DNA of 64,000 bases from Sva-07 sp963728195 (GCA_963728195.1 CAVSIX010000017.1:1-64000); one strand, 5' to 3'. Shown: positions 1 to 8,333, counted from the first letter of the stretch. Notes: generated by a model from the sequence alone, not told the origin. Numbers and translations are program-made.

Positions 1-275
1 TCTCTGGGCTCCAGAAACACCAGGTAGATCGGCATGAGGGCTCACGTTCTGCCTGAGGTCCGACCCGTCGGCACCGACGACGAACAGATGGGAGTCTCCT
101 TCAAGTCTCCTTCGCCGCGGCTCACCGATCCGCTTGCGTCGTTGAAGACGATGTGCTGGCCGTCGGCTGACCAATCCGGCGATGTGGCGCGGTCGACACC
201 ACGCGACAACAGGCGATCGCCCGTCCCGTCCACGCCGATCGTCCGCACTGCGATCCCACCGCCGGTGTGTCATCG
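1..275 (-). pseudogene. Remnant of a TolB/PD40-type beta-propeller gene
   Basis: Translation of the minus strand gives typical propeller-blade text split over different frames. One frame reads GGGIAVRTIGVDGTGDRLLS followed by SPDWSADGQHIVFNDASG (about 265 down to 130). A second frame continues HLFVVGADGSDLRQ down to the window edge. An in-frame TGA lies just before GGGIAV and a shift separates the two pieces. The blade pattern (PDWSADGQHIVF, LFVVGADGSDLRQ) is characteristic of TolB-like repeats. It is either a decayed gene or the frameshifted 5' part of a gene continuing left of the window. The boundaries are approximate. Confidence 0.5.
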
Positions 276-310
276 GGCTTCGCAGTGGGAACGATCGCTG
301 ACGACACGTC

Positions 311-982
311 ATGCAGTCGCTTCACGCCGCCCAGGCCTTCTTCGCCGCCGAGACCTCGGCTTCGGATGCACTGACCGGCGTGGCCGGATGGATGACCACA
401 CTCATCGATGCAATGGGGCCGGTGGGCGTCGGGCTGGTCATCGTGCTCGAGACGGTCTTCCCGCCGATTCCGAGCGAGGTCGTGCTGCCGGGCGCCGGAT
501 ATCTCGCCGGGCTCGGTGAGCTGAACATCTGGACGACGCTCGCATTCGCGACGCTCGGCAGCGTTGTCGGCGCCTGGGCCCTCTATGCGGTCGGACGGCT
601 GGTCGGCGACGAGCGTCTGGGCCGCTGGGTGGCGTACATCCCACTCGTCTCCCAGGACGATGTCGAACGGGCATCGGACGTGTTCGCGAGGCACCAGCAA
701 CCGGCGATCTTCTGGGGCCGGTTACTGCCCGGTGTGCGCAGTCTGATCTCGATTCCCGCTGGTGCGCAGGCGATGCCGATGTGGCGGTTCACACTGCTGA
801 CGGCGGCAGGTTCACTGATCTGGAACGGTGTGCTGCTCGGTGCAGGCTGGTTCCTCGGCGACAGCTTCGGCGCCACTGCGACGGTCAGCAGGTGGCTGAA
901 CATCGTCGTCTACGTGGGGTTGGCACTCTTCGTCGTCTGGTTCGTACTCCGCAAGTTGCGTTCACGTCGTCGCACGGCCTGA
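311..982 (+). CDS. DedA family (VTT/SNARE-associated domain) membrane protein
   Basis: This is a polytopic inner-membrane protein of 223 residues, the usual DedA length. Family landmarks are LETVFPPIPSEVVLPGAGYLAG-like sequence at residues 46-67 and FWGRLLPGVRSLISIPAG at 134-151, followed by a C-terminal hydrophobic segment (about 197-213) and a basic tail. DedA proteins are linked to membrane homeostasis and lipid-carrier flipping, but the substrate cannot be read here. An internal ATG (residue 28) is an alternative start. The gene is convergent with the PAP2 gene 18 bases downstream. Confidence 0.85.
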   Translation: MQSLHAAQAFFAAETSASDALTGVAGWMTTLIDAMGPVGVGLVIVLETVFPPIPSEVVLPGAGYLAGLGELNIWTTLAFATLGSVVGAWALYAVGRLVGDERLGRWVAYIPLVSQDDVERASDVFARHQQPAIFWGRLLPGVRSLISIPAGAQAMPMWRFTLLTAAGSLIWNGVLLGAGWFLGDSFGATATVSRWLNIVVYVGLALFVVWFVLRKLRSRRRTA

Positions 983-1000
983 GCCCACACCGACGCCCGC

Positions 1001-1762
1001 TCACTCCGCCTGCGTCTCGTGCTGGGAGTGGCGGCAGTCGCGGTCGTGATGGAACCGGTCGAACACTCCTTGCACGGCCAGCAGGTAGAGCGCGGCCCAC
1101 AGCAACGACGCCGTCACATCGGTGAGCCAATGGGCGCCCTTGTACACGCGTGCGGCGGCGACCAGCACCACGATGACGAACGCTGCGACCGCACTGGACC
1201 ACCACACCACCCGATTGCGGACGTGGAGCGCCACGACCGCCGGGATCAGGCCCCACAACGCCGCCGCCGCCAGCGGATGACCGCTCGGGTGTGACGGGCC
1301 GGCGAAGTGGCCGAGGGGATCGATGTCGGGGCGCTCGCGCCCGATGCCGGCCTTCAGCGTGAACTCCATCAGCGGCCTGAACACCGCCGACAGCACGATG
1401 GCGACGGCGAGAAAGCGGCATCGGAACCAGGTGACCACCGCCAGCGGCACGGCGATGGCAAACACGACGATGTTGTCACCGAGGTGGCTCGCACCGTTGA
1501 AGAGATCCGTCCAGGCATCGGTGCGGATGTCGGACACCCACCGGGCGACCGGCTCGTCGACGACGAGCAACACCGAGCCACCGTCGATCGCCGCCAGCAC
1601 CGCCAATGTCACGGCTGCGAGCACGGTCACCACGAACACGATGCGGCGATGGAAGAAGAAGTCGCTGGGACGCATCGGGGGGTCGGGGTGGGCCAGCGAA
1701 ACCGCGGGACGCTCCACCGGGCGGACCCCGGCTTGGCGATCGACGCCGTCGGGGACCATCAC
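1001..1762 (-). CDS. PAP2 superfamily membrane phosphatase
   Basis: This is an integral membrane phosphatase of the type-2 phosphatidic acid phosphatase family. All three signature motifs are visible: K137-x6-R144-P145, PSGH at 159-162, and R205-x5-H211-x3-D215 (with Ala in place of the usual Ser before Arg). Hydrophobic segments lie at about 41-58, 97-110, 116-130, 166-180 and 186-203. It is the last gene of a four-gene operon in which every gene overlaps the next by a few bases. The GTG start at 1762 and the ATG at 1759 both overlap the upstream stop. Met30 (MRPSDFFF) is another candidate. The substrate is unknown; lipid phosphates or undecaprenyl pyrophosphate are typical of the family. 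Confidence 0.85.
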   Translation of the reverse strand: MMVPDGVDRQAGVRPVERPAVSLAHPDPPMRPSDFFFHRRIVFVVTVLAAVTLAVLAAIDGGSVLLVVDEPVARWVSDIRTDAWTDLFNGASHLGDNIVVFAIAVPLAVVTWFRCRFLAVAIVLSAVFRPLMEFTLKAGIGRERPDIDPLGHFAGPSHPSGHPLAAAALWGLIPAVVALHVRNRVVWWSSAVAAFVIVVLVAAARVYKGAHWLTDVTASLLWAALYLLAVQGVFDRFHHDRDCRHSQHETQAE

Positions 1763-2187
1763 GACGTCCCGGACGACGTCCCGGCGCCGGGTTCACCTGG
1801 CAGGAATGGACCGCCGCGTTCGTACGACACGATCCTCAGGCGAAGGTGGTCGAGAAGCCAGTCCTCGATGCACCCCTCGTACTGCACGCGGTCGGTGTCG
1901 TCGAGCGCCGGCCGCAGCACGACTTCGAACCTGGTGGGGTCGTCGACGAGCGGCACGACCTCACCGATCGAATCGGAGTTGACCTCGTGGCGGCAGAAGC
2001 GCAACTGGGCGGCGGCCAGGTCGTACAACGTCTGGGAGGGCTCGGCGCGATTGATGTCCGCATCGACGACGATCGTCGCCGTCGAGTCCGGATGTGTGGG
2101 GTAGTGCGTCGACTGGGTCTCTTCGCGCAACCAGATCACTCCCGCGGCGAGCAACGCGACGGCGACGACGGCGAGCAGCTGTTTCAC
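1759..2187 (-). CDS. Uncharacterised protein with one N-terminal membrane segment
   Basis: I do not recognise this 142-residue protein. It starts MKQLLAVVAVALLAAGVIWL, a single hydrophobic helix or uncleaved signal, followed by a soluble domain with two cysteines (RFCRHEV and YEGCIEDW). The C-terminus is Gly/Ser/Thr rich. It overlaps the upstream gene by 4 bases and the downstream PAP2 gene by 1-4 bases, so it is probably translationally coupled to both. Topology suggests a membrane-anchored extracytoplasmic protein working with the PEP-synthase-like operon. Confidence 0.7.
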   Translation of the reverse strand: MKQLLAVVAVALLAAGVIWLREETQSTHYPTHPDSTATIVVDADINRAEPSQTLYDLAAAQLRFCRHEVNSDSIGEVVPLVDDPTRFEVVLRPALDDTDRVQYEGCIEDWLLDHLRLRIVSYERGGPFLPGEPGAGTSSGTS

Positions 2188-2735
2188 GAGGTCTGTCCTC
2201 CCCGGCCGAGCAGCGCATCGACGCGGGGGTCATCGCGGCGCAGTCCCGAGCGGGCGAGCACCGTGACGTCGTCGACGAGGATGCCGCTCGGCGGGTACTG
2301 GATCGACTCGAGGTCCTTCGCCAAGGACGCTTCTCGCCCGCGGTCGGTCGTCGATGTCGCCAGCTTGTCGACCACCCACGCCGCCCCCGACAGCAGCACA
2401 CCGCCACCGACGACCATCGTGATGAACACGTTCGTCCGCGTGGCGAGATCGCGGCGGTCCACGTCGAGCCATTCGAACCGTCGATGCGCAGGACGGGCAC
2501 GCCGCACCGCCGCCATCGCGTCCCGGGAACTCTGTTCGTCGCGCTCGGTCATACGATCGTCGAGGCGGGACAGGCGGCGCAGCAGGAGCGCAGCGGCGAG
2601 GCCCACCTCAGCGGCGAGGAAGACCATCGTGAAGAACAGTGCGCGATTCCATTCCCAGCGACCGAGCGAGACCGCCGCATAGGCGCCGGATGCGATGAGT
2701 GTGACGACCCCGAAAAGCCAAGCGACGACCTTCAT
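2184..2735 (-). CDS. Uncharacterised three-helix membrane protein
   Basis: This 183-residue protein has hydrophobic helices at about residues 4-22, 31-52 and 102-122, with a charged cytoplasmic loop (RRLSRLDDRMTERDEQ) between the second and third. The third helix is Gly-rich (MVVGGGVLLSGAAWVV). No family is recognised. It overlaps the PEP-synthase-like gene upstream (stop 2732, start 2735) and the next gene downstream, so it is the second gene of the operon. Confidence 0.7.
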   Translation of the reverse strand: MKVVAWLFGVVTLIASGAYAAVSLGRWEWNRALFFTMVFLAAEVGLAAALLLRRLSRLDDRMTERDEQSSRDAMAAVRRARPAHRRFEWLDVDRRDLATRTNVFITMVVGGGVLLSGAAWVVDKLATSTTDRGREASLAKDLESIQYPPSGILVDDVTVLARSGLRRDDPRVDALLGRGGQTS

Positions 2736-4849
2736 GACTCCGTCTCCTCGGCGCTGTCGTCGTCGTCGAGCACCTCGACCGAGCCCACGTCACCGTTGAC
2801 GCGGACCCGTGCGCCGTCGGCGAGATCCTCGAGGGCGCCCCAGCAGCCGACCACCGTCGGCACCTGCTGTTCTCTGGCCAGGATGGCGAGGTGGGACAGG
2901 ACACTGCCGGTCTCGGCGACGATCGCACCGATCGAGCCCAACTTCGGACCGAGCTCCGGTCGTAGCGACCCGACGACCACCACCGAACCGGCGTCGGCGG
3001 CGTCGACGTCGTGAGTGACGATTCCTTCGTGGACGCCGCCTCCAGCGCCCGTACCTCCCGATCCGCCGGACTTCGAACGATCGGCGATCGGACGGCCGGT
3101 GTCGCTGATGCGAAACCGCGAGGGCAGCGGTGGGCAGTCGTGGTGCTCCTGCTCGGCGAGTTCTTCGAGGTTGGCGGACACGAGCGCAACTCGATGTGCC
3201 ACGAGGGCCTCGAGGTCGGCCAGGTCGATGTGCCGGACCAGCGAGGCGTCGGCGAGGATACCGACGCCCTGCAACCGCTCGCCGAGCTTCCAGGCCGCCT
3301 GGCCGGACAGCTCCTGCAGCCATCGGACGCGCAGACGCAACGTCTCGCGACGGACCTGGGTGTCGGGCAGCGCCGGGACGTCGGCGACGTCGGGACTCAC
3401 CGTCGACGTCGGCAGGGAGGGCACCGATGCGACCCGTGGAGGCGCAAGCGCGAGCACGACGGGCGACCGAGCGATGATCTGCAGGTCGGTGAAGCCGTCA
3501 CGGCGGCTCTCGGCCAGCACTCGAAGCGCCACGGAGGCACCCGTGAACGCGGCAGCTCCCGGGTCGGAGAGCAGCCCCATCAGGATCTCGTGGGCATGCA
3601 GGCTGCGCAGCGCATCGCGCGTCCGCGCGATCAGCGCCACGAGCTGACGGCTCGACAGCTCCGACAGGTCCGGCACGACGTCGAGGTCCGTGTCGACCCG
3701 GTCGACCAGCTGGTCGACGAGAAACGGCAACGCCGCCTTGAGACGCCCCACTCGCCATGCCGAGCGCAGGCGACGGATCCGCTTGACCGGTGAGAGCCGT
3801 TCACCGAGCGACGGATCGCGCGACGTCTCGCCGGTCGCCTCCAGGTCGATGGCGACCCAGCCGTCGATCTCGACCACGAGGTCACGACCGTCGAGTTCCT
3901 CGCGTCGGTAGGCACCGGACAGGACGAGCGCCTCGTGCACCGCAGCGTCGAGCGGCGGCACCCACATGTCCGCTTCGAGCCGGCTCAGCGGCTCGGGGAA
4001 CGTCTCGGCGACCGGTCCCGGTCCGAACAGCGCACCGTGGGGGATCCCACGGATCTCGGTCGTGACCGGTCGGCTCTGCAGGACGAGCAACTGGTCGTCG
4101 ACCACCGCCCACTCCATGTCCTGGGGCCCGTCGAAGACCTCGGCCAGTCGAGCACCCGCATCGTTCAGTTCTCGCAGCCAGCGCGGAGCGACGGTGACGT
4201 CCTCACGGACGGTGGCGTCGACGATGTCGGCGTCGGAGCCGAGGAGGTAACTGGTCCCTTCGACTTCGCCACTGACGAGCTGGTCGGGTTGGCCGGCCAC
4301 CGCGGTGACCAGCCGCCGATCCGAGCGGCCGGTCACCGGGTCGACACCGAAGTAGACCCCTGCGATCGACGGCTCGATCATCGGTTGGACCAGTACGGCG
4401 ATCGGATGATCCGCCGCACCGGCGCGCTCACGCGACTCGAGGACGACACGGACTGCGTCGACGAACTGGTCGCGACTCTCGATGCCGATGACCGATTCGA
4501 ACTGGCCGGCCGCCGACGACATCTGCTGGTCCTCGACCACCGACGACGAGCGAGCGACCAGGGGTCGCTCGCGGCCACGAGCGCGCCGGTACGCCGCGTC
4601 GACGTCATCGACCTCCGACACTGCAACCCCACGATCGACCTCGTCGCTCACGGCGGTCGTCAGCACGACGCCCTCGAGCGTGGCCAACCCGGCGCGGCGA
4701 ACACGAGCCAGCGCGGCAGCCTTGCCCCCGACCAACCGTGCGTCGAGCGCGGCCTCGTCGTCAAGACCGACGACGCCAGGGCGAGCGTTCCGGGGTTCGG
4801 TGTCGGGTTCCGTGTCACTCGTCGTCATCGGCATCGTCTCTGCTCCCAC
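2732..4849 (-). CDS. PEP synthase-like protein (PPDK N-terminal domain plus PEP-utilising mobile domain)
   Basis: This 705-residue protein resembles PEP synthase or rifampicin phosphotransferase. The ATP-grasp-like PPDK domain covers about residues 25-310, with landmarks PLVARSSSVVEDQQMSSAAG and QLLVLQSRPVTTE. A long central region follows. The C-terminal phosphohistidine domain contains GSVLSHLAILAREQQVPTVV with the catalytic His653. Family enzymes transfer the beta-phosphate of ATP through this His to pyruvate, water or a drug. The substrate cannot be decided, but the absence of a C-terminal TIM-barrel after the mobile domain argues against classical PPDK. It heads a four-gene operon ending in a PAP2 phosphatase. 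MPMTTSD at 4834 is an alternative start. Confidence 0.8.
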   Translation of the reverse strand: MGAETMPMTTSDTEPDTEPRNARPGVVGLDDEAALDARLVGGKAAALARVRRAGLATLEGVVLTTAVSDEVDRGVAVSEVDDVDAAYRRARGRERPLVARSSSVVEDQQMSSAAGQFESVIGIESRDQFVDAVRVVLESRERAGAADHPIAVLVQPMIEPSIAGVYFGVDPVTGRSDRRLVTAVAGQPDQLVSGEVEGTSYLLGSDADIVDATVREDVTVAPRWLRELNDAGARLAEVFDGPQDMEWAVVDDQLLVLQSRPVTTEIRGIPHGALFGPGPVAETFPEPLSRLEADMWVPPLDAAVHEALVLSGAYRREELDGRDLVVEIDGWVAIDLEATGETSRDPSLGERLSPVKRIRRLRSAWRVGRLKAALPFLVDQLVDRVDTDLDVVPDLSELSSRQLVALIARTRDALRSLHAHEILMGLLSDPGAAAFTGASVALRVLAESRRDGFTDLQIIARSPVVLALAPPRVASVPSLPTSTVSPDVADVPALPDTQVRRETLRLRVRWLQELSGQAAWKLGERLQGVGILADASLVRHIDLADLEALVAHRVALVSANLEELAEQEHHDCPPLPSRFRISDTGRPIADRSKSGGSGGTGAGGGVHEGIVTHDVDAADAGSVVVVGSLRPELGPKLGSIGAIVAETGSVLSHLAILAREQQVPTVVGCWGALEDLADGARVRVNGDVGSVEVLDDDDSAEETES

Positions 4850-4952
4850 GGCCTGTGCCGTCGCGACGAGGCGGTCCCATCGCCGAACCGGCGCTACCCG
4901 CTCGGGGCACGGCGGAAACCGACGGGGAGCCGGCTGCCGGGTTGACTGCGTG

Positions 4953-5675
4953 TCAGCGTGTGGGAGACAGGCCGAGGGCTACGGGAAGCCAGGTGTCGAG
5001 ACGCTCGACGATCGCGTCGTCGCTCTTGGCGAGGAGGTGGCCGTCTCCATGAAGGATCTCGACCTCGCCGTGCCCCGCGATCGCTGCCACCACGTGGCTC
5101 GCCTCGGGGGGGAGCAGCTCGTCGCGGTCGCCGTGGAACAGCAGCAATGGTCGACCGGCCAGGGCCCCGGCGACCTCACACCCCGCCGACTGCGTCGCGA
5201 ACGTCACGACACCGGCGACGGACACCGGCATGATCACCGCCGTCCTGACCGCAACGGCGCCACCGAAACTGTGGCCCATCACGACCACACGGTCGGCGCC
5301 GTCGTCGCGGACGAGTTCGACGGCGCAGGCCAGATCGTGCGCACACAGATCGAGGTTGTTCGGCTCGCGGTAACCCACGCGGGCGAACTCCGCACCACGT
5401 TCGGCCCAGCGCTCGCCGAGACGCTGGTAGAGCCCGTGACCGGGCCCGAGCACCCCGCCCATCGCTCCGCCGCACGCCACGATCGCCACGCGAAGGGCGT
5501 CCACCGCCGTCGGTGGCCGATGTCGGAACACGGTCAGCAGACCGCGGCCCGTGTACACCTCGCGATGCGACAGCGACGGTCGGTGCGCCGACGGCGGCGT
5601 CACGTCGACCTCGACCGTCGCCAGCGGCCGCAGGGCCTCCAGCGCCGTCGGGTCCGATGGATCGGCAGACGCCAT
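4953..5675 (-). CDS. Alpha/beta hydrolase (dienelactone hydrolase-like)
   Basis: This cytosolic alpha/beta-hydrolase of 240 residues has a nucleophile elbow GHSFGG, a FHGDRDELLPP segment typical of the acid residue, and an HGDGHLL segment carrying the catalytic His. The substrate is unknown. It is transcribed divergently from the MarR-type regulator, with 23 bases between the start codons. Its own -10-like TACGCT (plus-strand 5684-5689) lies 8 bases before the ATG, consistent with a leaderless mRNA. Control by the neighbouring MarR protein is a reasonable inference. Confidence 0.8.
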   Translation of the reverse strand: MASADPSDPTALEALRPLATVEVDVTPPSAHRPSLSHREVYTGRGLLTVFRHRPPTAVDALRVAIVACGGAMGGVLGPGHGLYQRLGERWAERGAEFARVGYREPNNLDLCAHDLACAVELVRDDGADRVVVMGHSFGGAVAVRTAVIMPVSVAGVVTFATQSAGCEVAGALAGRPLLLFHGDRDELLPPEASHVVAAIAGHGEVEILHGDGHLLAKSDDAIVERLDTWLPVALGLSPTR

Positions 5676-5682
5676 GGCTGGT

Positions 5683-5689
5683 TAGCGTA
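5683..5689. promoter_or_regulatory. Overlapping divergent -10 elements of the hydrolase and marR genes
   Basis: TAGCGT (5683-5688, plus strand) sits 10 bases before the ATG at 5699. TACGCT (minus strand, 5684-5689) sits 8 bases before the ATG at 5675. The two hexamers share five bases, so the two leaderless promoters should be mutually exclusive. The inverted repeat GCGT-ACAA-ACGC at 5685-5696 covers both and could be a MarR site. Confidence 0.5.
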
Positions 5690-5698
5690 CAAACGCAC

Positions 5699-6235
5699 AT
5701 GCCCAGGTCAGCCAGCGGCGCCAGCATCGTCGACTTCAACAACCGCACCGATCGTGAGCACGCGCGCCGCATCGGTCGTGCCTGGATCGAGCTGCGTCGG
5801 GGTGCGGCCGCGTCGGCGCTGCGCTCGTACCTGTTCGGCACGGAGAAGGCGTTGGAGCAAGGTCAGATGGACGCACTCGACCTCCTCACCCGGCGCGACG
5901 AACGCCCGATGAAGGAACTGGCTGCCCGGCTTCGTGTCGAGCCGTCCACCGCGACGCGCGCGGTGCAGCGCCTGGAGAACGACGGGCTCGTCGAACGGTT
6001 CGCCTCACCGCAGGACGGTCGGGTCGTCCTGGTGCGCATCACCGACGAGGGCCGCCGCCGTCACGACGCGGTCGCGGCGCGCCGATCGGTGGCGATGATG
6101 CACATCCTCAGCGAGTTCGATCAGCACGAGCGAGCCCAACTCGCGGAGCTGATGGACCGCCTGATCACCTCGATCGACGAGGTCGTGCGACGCCTCGAGG
6201 ACAGCGAAGCAGCGGCGGTCGCCGAAACAGACTGA
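5699..6235 (+). CDS. MarR family transcriptional regulator
   Basis: This 178-residue winged-helix regulator has the recognition segment MKELAARLRVEPSTATRAVQ and the wing text LVERFASPQDGRVVLVRITDEG, which are standard MarR features. A long C-terminal helix probably provides dimerisation. I chose the ATG at 5699 because the MarR homology begins shortly after it and because TAGCGT lies 10 bases upstream. The open frame extends further left, but only antisense to the hydrolase. It probably regulates the divergent hydrolase and itself. The ligand is unknown. Confidence 0.85.
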   Translation: MPRSASGASIVDFNNRTDREHARRIGRAWIELRRGAAASALRSYLFGTEKALEQGQMDALDLLTRRDERPMKELAARLRVEPSTATRAVQRLENDGLVERFASPQDGRVVLVRITDEGRRRHDAVAARRSVAMMHILSEFDQHERAQLAELMDRLITSIDEVVRRLEDSEAAAVAETD

Positions 6236-6275
6236 CAACCGGGGACGGGCTCCGTTGGATCCGGGAGCCGACGGG

Positions 6276-6281
6276 TACAGT
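6276..6281 (+). promoter_or_regulatory. -10-like TACAGT of the sigma factor gene
   Basis: TACAGT ends 7 bases before the ATG at 6289, the spacing seen at other apparently leaderless starts. I do not see a clear GGGAAT-type -35 that would indicate SigR autoregulation. Confidence 0.4.
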
Positions 6282-6288
6282 CGCCGAC

Positions 6289-6891
6289 ATGGCCGACCAG
6301 GCAACGTTCGCCGACGAGGCGATGCAGTACGCGCCGCAGCTCTATTCGGGTGCGCTGCGCATGACTCGCAACCGCAGCGACGCCGAAGACCTCGTCCAGG
6401 AGACGTATCTCAAGGGCTACCGGAGCTACCACACCTTCACCGAGGGCACGAATCTGCGGGCATGGCTGTTCCGCATCATGACCAACACCTACATCAACTC
6501 GTATCGAGCCAAGCAGCGCCGCCCCGACGAGACCGAACTCGGCGACTTCGAGGACCTGTACCTCTACAAGAACGTCGGCGCACTGCAGGACCCGAACGTC
6601 GGGCGGTCGGCGGAGGAGTCCCTGATGGAGCTGTTGCCCGACGACGAGGTGAAGCAGGCACTCGAAGACCTCCCCGACAACTTCCGCCTGCCCGTGATCC
6701 TCGCCGATGTCGAGGGGTTCTCCTACAAGGAGATCGCCGAGATGCTCGACATCCCGATCGGCACCGTCATGTCTCGTCTGCATCGGGGAAGAAAAGCGAT
6801 GCAGAAGGCGTTGCACGATTTTGCCCTCGAACGAGGGCTGGTCGCCGCCCGATCGGCAGCGGCCGACGGCACCTTCGGACAGGACGACTGA
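6289..6891 (+). CDS. sigH: ECF RNA polymerase sigma factor, SigR/SigH/RpoE type
   Basis: This 200-residue ECF sigma factor has region 2 with SDAEDLVQETYLKGYRSY and NLRAWLFRIMTNTYINSYR, and region 4 with LPDNFRLPVILADVEGFSYK followed by IAEMLDIPIGTVMSRLHRGR. This combination is typical of the actinobacterial thiol-stress factors SigR/SigH. The gene two bases downstream encodes a zinc anti-sigma factor, the usual partner. In the known systems oxidation of the anti-sigma releases the sigma factor to switch on thioredoxin and mycothiol genes. The mycothiol gene mshA is elsewhere in this window, but I cannot show that it is a target. Confidence 0.92.
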   Translation: MADQATFADEAMQYAPQLYSGALRMTRNRSDAEDLVQETYLKGYRSYHTFTEGTNLRAWLFRIMTNTYINSYRAKQRRPDETELGDFEDLYLYKNVGALQDPNVGRSAEESLMELLPDDEVKQALEDLPDNFRLPVILADVEGFSYKEIAEMLDIPIGTVMSRLHRGRKAMQKALHDFALERGLVAARSAAADGTFGQDD

Positions 6892-6893
6892 CG

Positions 6894-7181
6894 ATGAGCG
6901 ACGAGGCAGGGACAACCGAACAACCGGCGATCTCGGACTGCGCCCAGACGCTGCGAGAACTCGACGTGTTCCTCGACGGCGAACTCTCCGACCACCAGCA
7001 CGCAGCGATCCGTCACCACCTCGAAGGGTGCATGGACTGCCTCGGCGCCTTCGACTTCCACGCCGAACTCAAGATCGTCGTCGCCCAGAAGTGCAACAAC
7101 GACGAGATGCCGCCGGGCCTGCTCGGCAAGATCGAACGGTGTTTCGGCACCGACTTCGACGGCGACGGCGCAATCGGCTGA
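6894..7181 (+). CDS. rsrA: Zinc-binding redox anti-sigma factor (RsrA-like)
   Basis: This 95-residue protein starts 2 bases after the sigma gene stop. It carries the zinc anti-sigma signature H42-x3-C46-x2-C49 and an additional Cys16 in SDCAQTLRELDVFLDGEL, matching the Cys/His arrangement of RsrA and RshA. In that family Cys oxidation expels zinc and releases the sigma factor. Cys67 (AQKCNND) and Cys83 (ERCFG) are extra cysteines. The ATG at 6894 is supported by the tight spacing and by the onset of homology. Co-transcription with the sigma gene is very likely. Confidence 0.9.
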   Translation: MSDEAGTTEQPAISDCAQTLRELDVFLDGELSDHQHAAIRHHLEGCMDCLGAFDFHAELKIVVAQKCNNDEMPPGLLGKIERCFGTDFDGDGAIG

Positions 7182-7223
7182 CGGTTTCGCCCGATTCGAG
7201 CCGGGCGGGTTAGCCTCTCGACC

Positions 7224-7382
7224 ATGCTCGCAGCCAACGTCTGGCATTGGTGGATCGGTATCGCCCTCGTACTCCTCGCCGTCGCCGCGATCGTTGCGCT
7301 CGTCGCTGGATACATGGCGGCGGTCACCGCCAAGCAGCATCCCCGCCGGGCACAGCAATCCCGCCACCACACCGACCTCTAG
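7224..7382 (+). CDS. Small single-pass membrane protein (52 aa)
   Basis: This short gene encodes 52 residues: MLAANVWHWWIG, a long hydrophobic helix (about 11-34), then a basic His-rich tail (KQHPRRAQQSRHHTDL). TAGCCT at 7211-7216 lies 7 bases before the ATG, so a leaderless transcript is likely. No function is recognised. It sits between the anti-sigma gene and tilS. Confidence 0.6.
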   Translation: MLAANVWHWWIGIALVLLAVAAIVALVAGYMAAVTAKQHPRRAQQSRHHTDL

Positions 7383-8284
7383 CGGTTTGCGACCGAGGCG
7401 CTGCACTGCTCGACACCGCCGACCTTCTCGACCGGTGCACGTTCCCACCGGCCGGTAGCGCCGTGACCTGCGGCCTGTCGGGCGGTGCGGATTCGACTGC
7501 GATGGTCGCACTCGCCATCGCTGCGGGCTGTGAGGTGACGGCGATCCACGTCCACCACGGCCTGCGCAGCTCTGCGGACGCCGACGCAGCGCTCGCCGAC
7601 ACGGCCGCCACCCGGCTCGGAGCCGAGTTCCGACTGGTCCACGTCGACGTCGACGACGGACCGAATCTCGAGGCACGGGCACGCCGCGCTCGACGGGCGG
7701 CGCTCGGTACCGAAGCGATGACCGGCCATACCGCCGACGATCAGGCCGAAACGTTGCTGCTCGCACTCCTGCGGGGCGCCGGAGCCACCGGTCTCGGGGC
7801 GATCGGACCCGGCCGGCGTCACCCGATCCTGGCGCTGCGGCGCACCGAGACCCGTTCGCTGTGCGCCCAGCTGGGCCTGCGCGTCGCCGAGGACCCCAGC
7901 AACGACGATCGCCGCTTCCGGCGCAACCGGATCCGCCACGAGCTGATGCCCCTGCTCGACGACATCGCCCAGCGTGACGTGACGGTGCTGCTGACCCGCA
8001 CGGCGGATCTGTTGCGCTCCGACGATCAGTACCTCGACGAGCTCGCTGGCGGGATCGATCCCACCGACGTCGGCCAACTCACAGCCGCGCCACGCGTGCT
8101 CGGCGCACGGGCGATCCGGCAGTGGCTCGAGCGCGACGGCTACCCGCCGAACACCGACACGGTACGCCGGGTGCTCGCCGTCGCCGCCGGTGACGCATCG
8201 GCCTGTCAGTTGTCACACGGACGGCGGATCGAGCGCCGCGACAACCGTCTGCACCTTGTCCCGACGCCTGCACCCGGCCGGTAG
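7250..8284 (+). CDS. tilS: tRNA(Ile)-lysidine synthetase
   Basis: TilS attaches lysine to C34 of tRNA-Ile2 in an ATP-dependent reaction so that it reads AUA. The PP-loop motif SGGADST is clear, followed by HVHHGLR, MTGHTADDQAETLLL and DPSNDDRRFRRNRIR, all typical of the N-ATPase domain. A C-terminal domain follows. Family similarity starts only near 7409. No ATG, GTG or TTG occurs in frame between 7250 and 7463, so either the annotated GTG/TTG start overlaps the small membrane gene in another frame, or translation starts at a non-standard codon such as CTG at 7406. The start is therefore uncertain. Confidence 0.85.
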   Translation: MDRYRPRTPRRRRDRCARRWIHGGGHRQAASPPGTAIPPPHRPLAVCDRGAALLDTADLLDRCTFPPAGSAVTCGLSGGADSTAMVALAIAAGCEVTAIHVHHGLRSSADADAALADTAATRLGAEFRLVHVDVDDGPNLEARARRARRAALGTEAMTGHTADDQAETLLLALLRGAGATGLGAIGPGRRHPILALRRTETRSLCAQLGLRVAEDPSNDDRRFRRNRIRHELMPLLDDIAQRDVTVLLTRTADLLRSDDQYLDELAGGIDPTDVGQLTAAPRVLGARAIRQWLERDGYPPNTDTVRRVLAVAAGDASACQLSHGRRIERRDNRLHLVPTPAPGR

Positions 8285-8333
8285 TCTGGCCACCCGTTAT
8301 GTCGAGTCGCGCCCTTCCAGAAGCTGTCCACTG

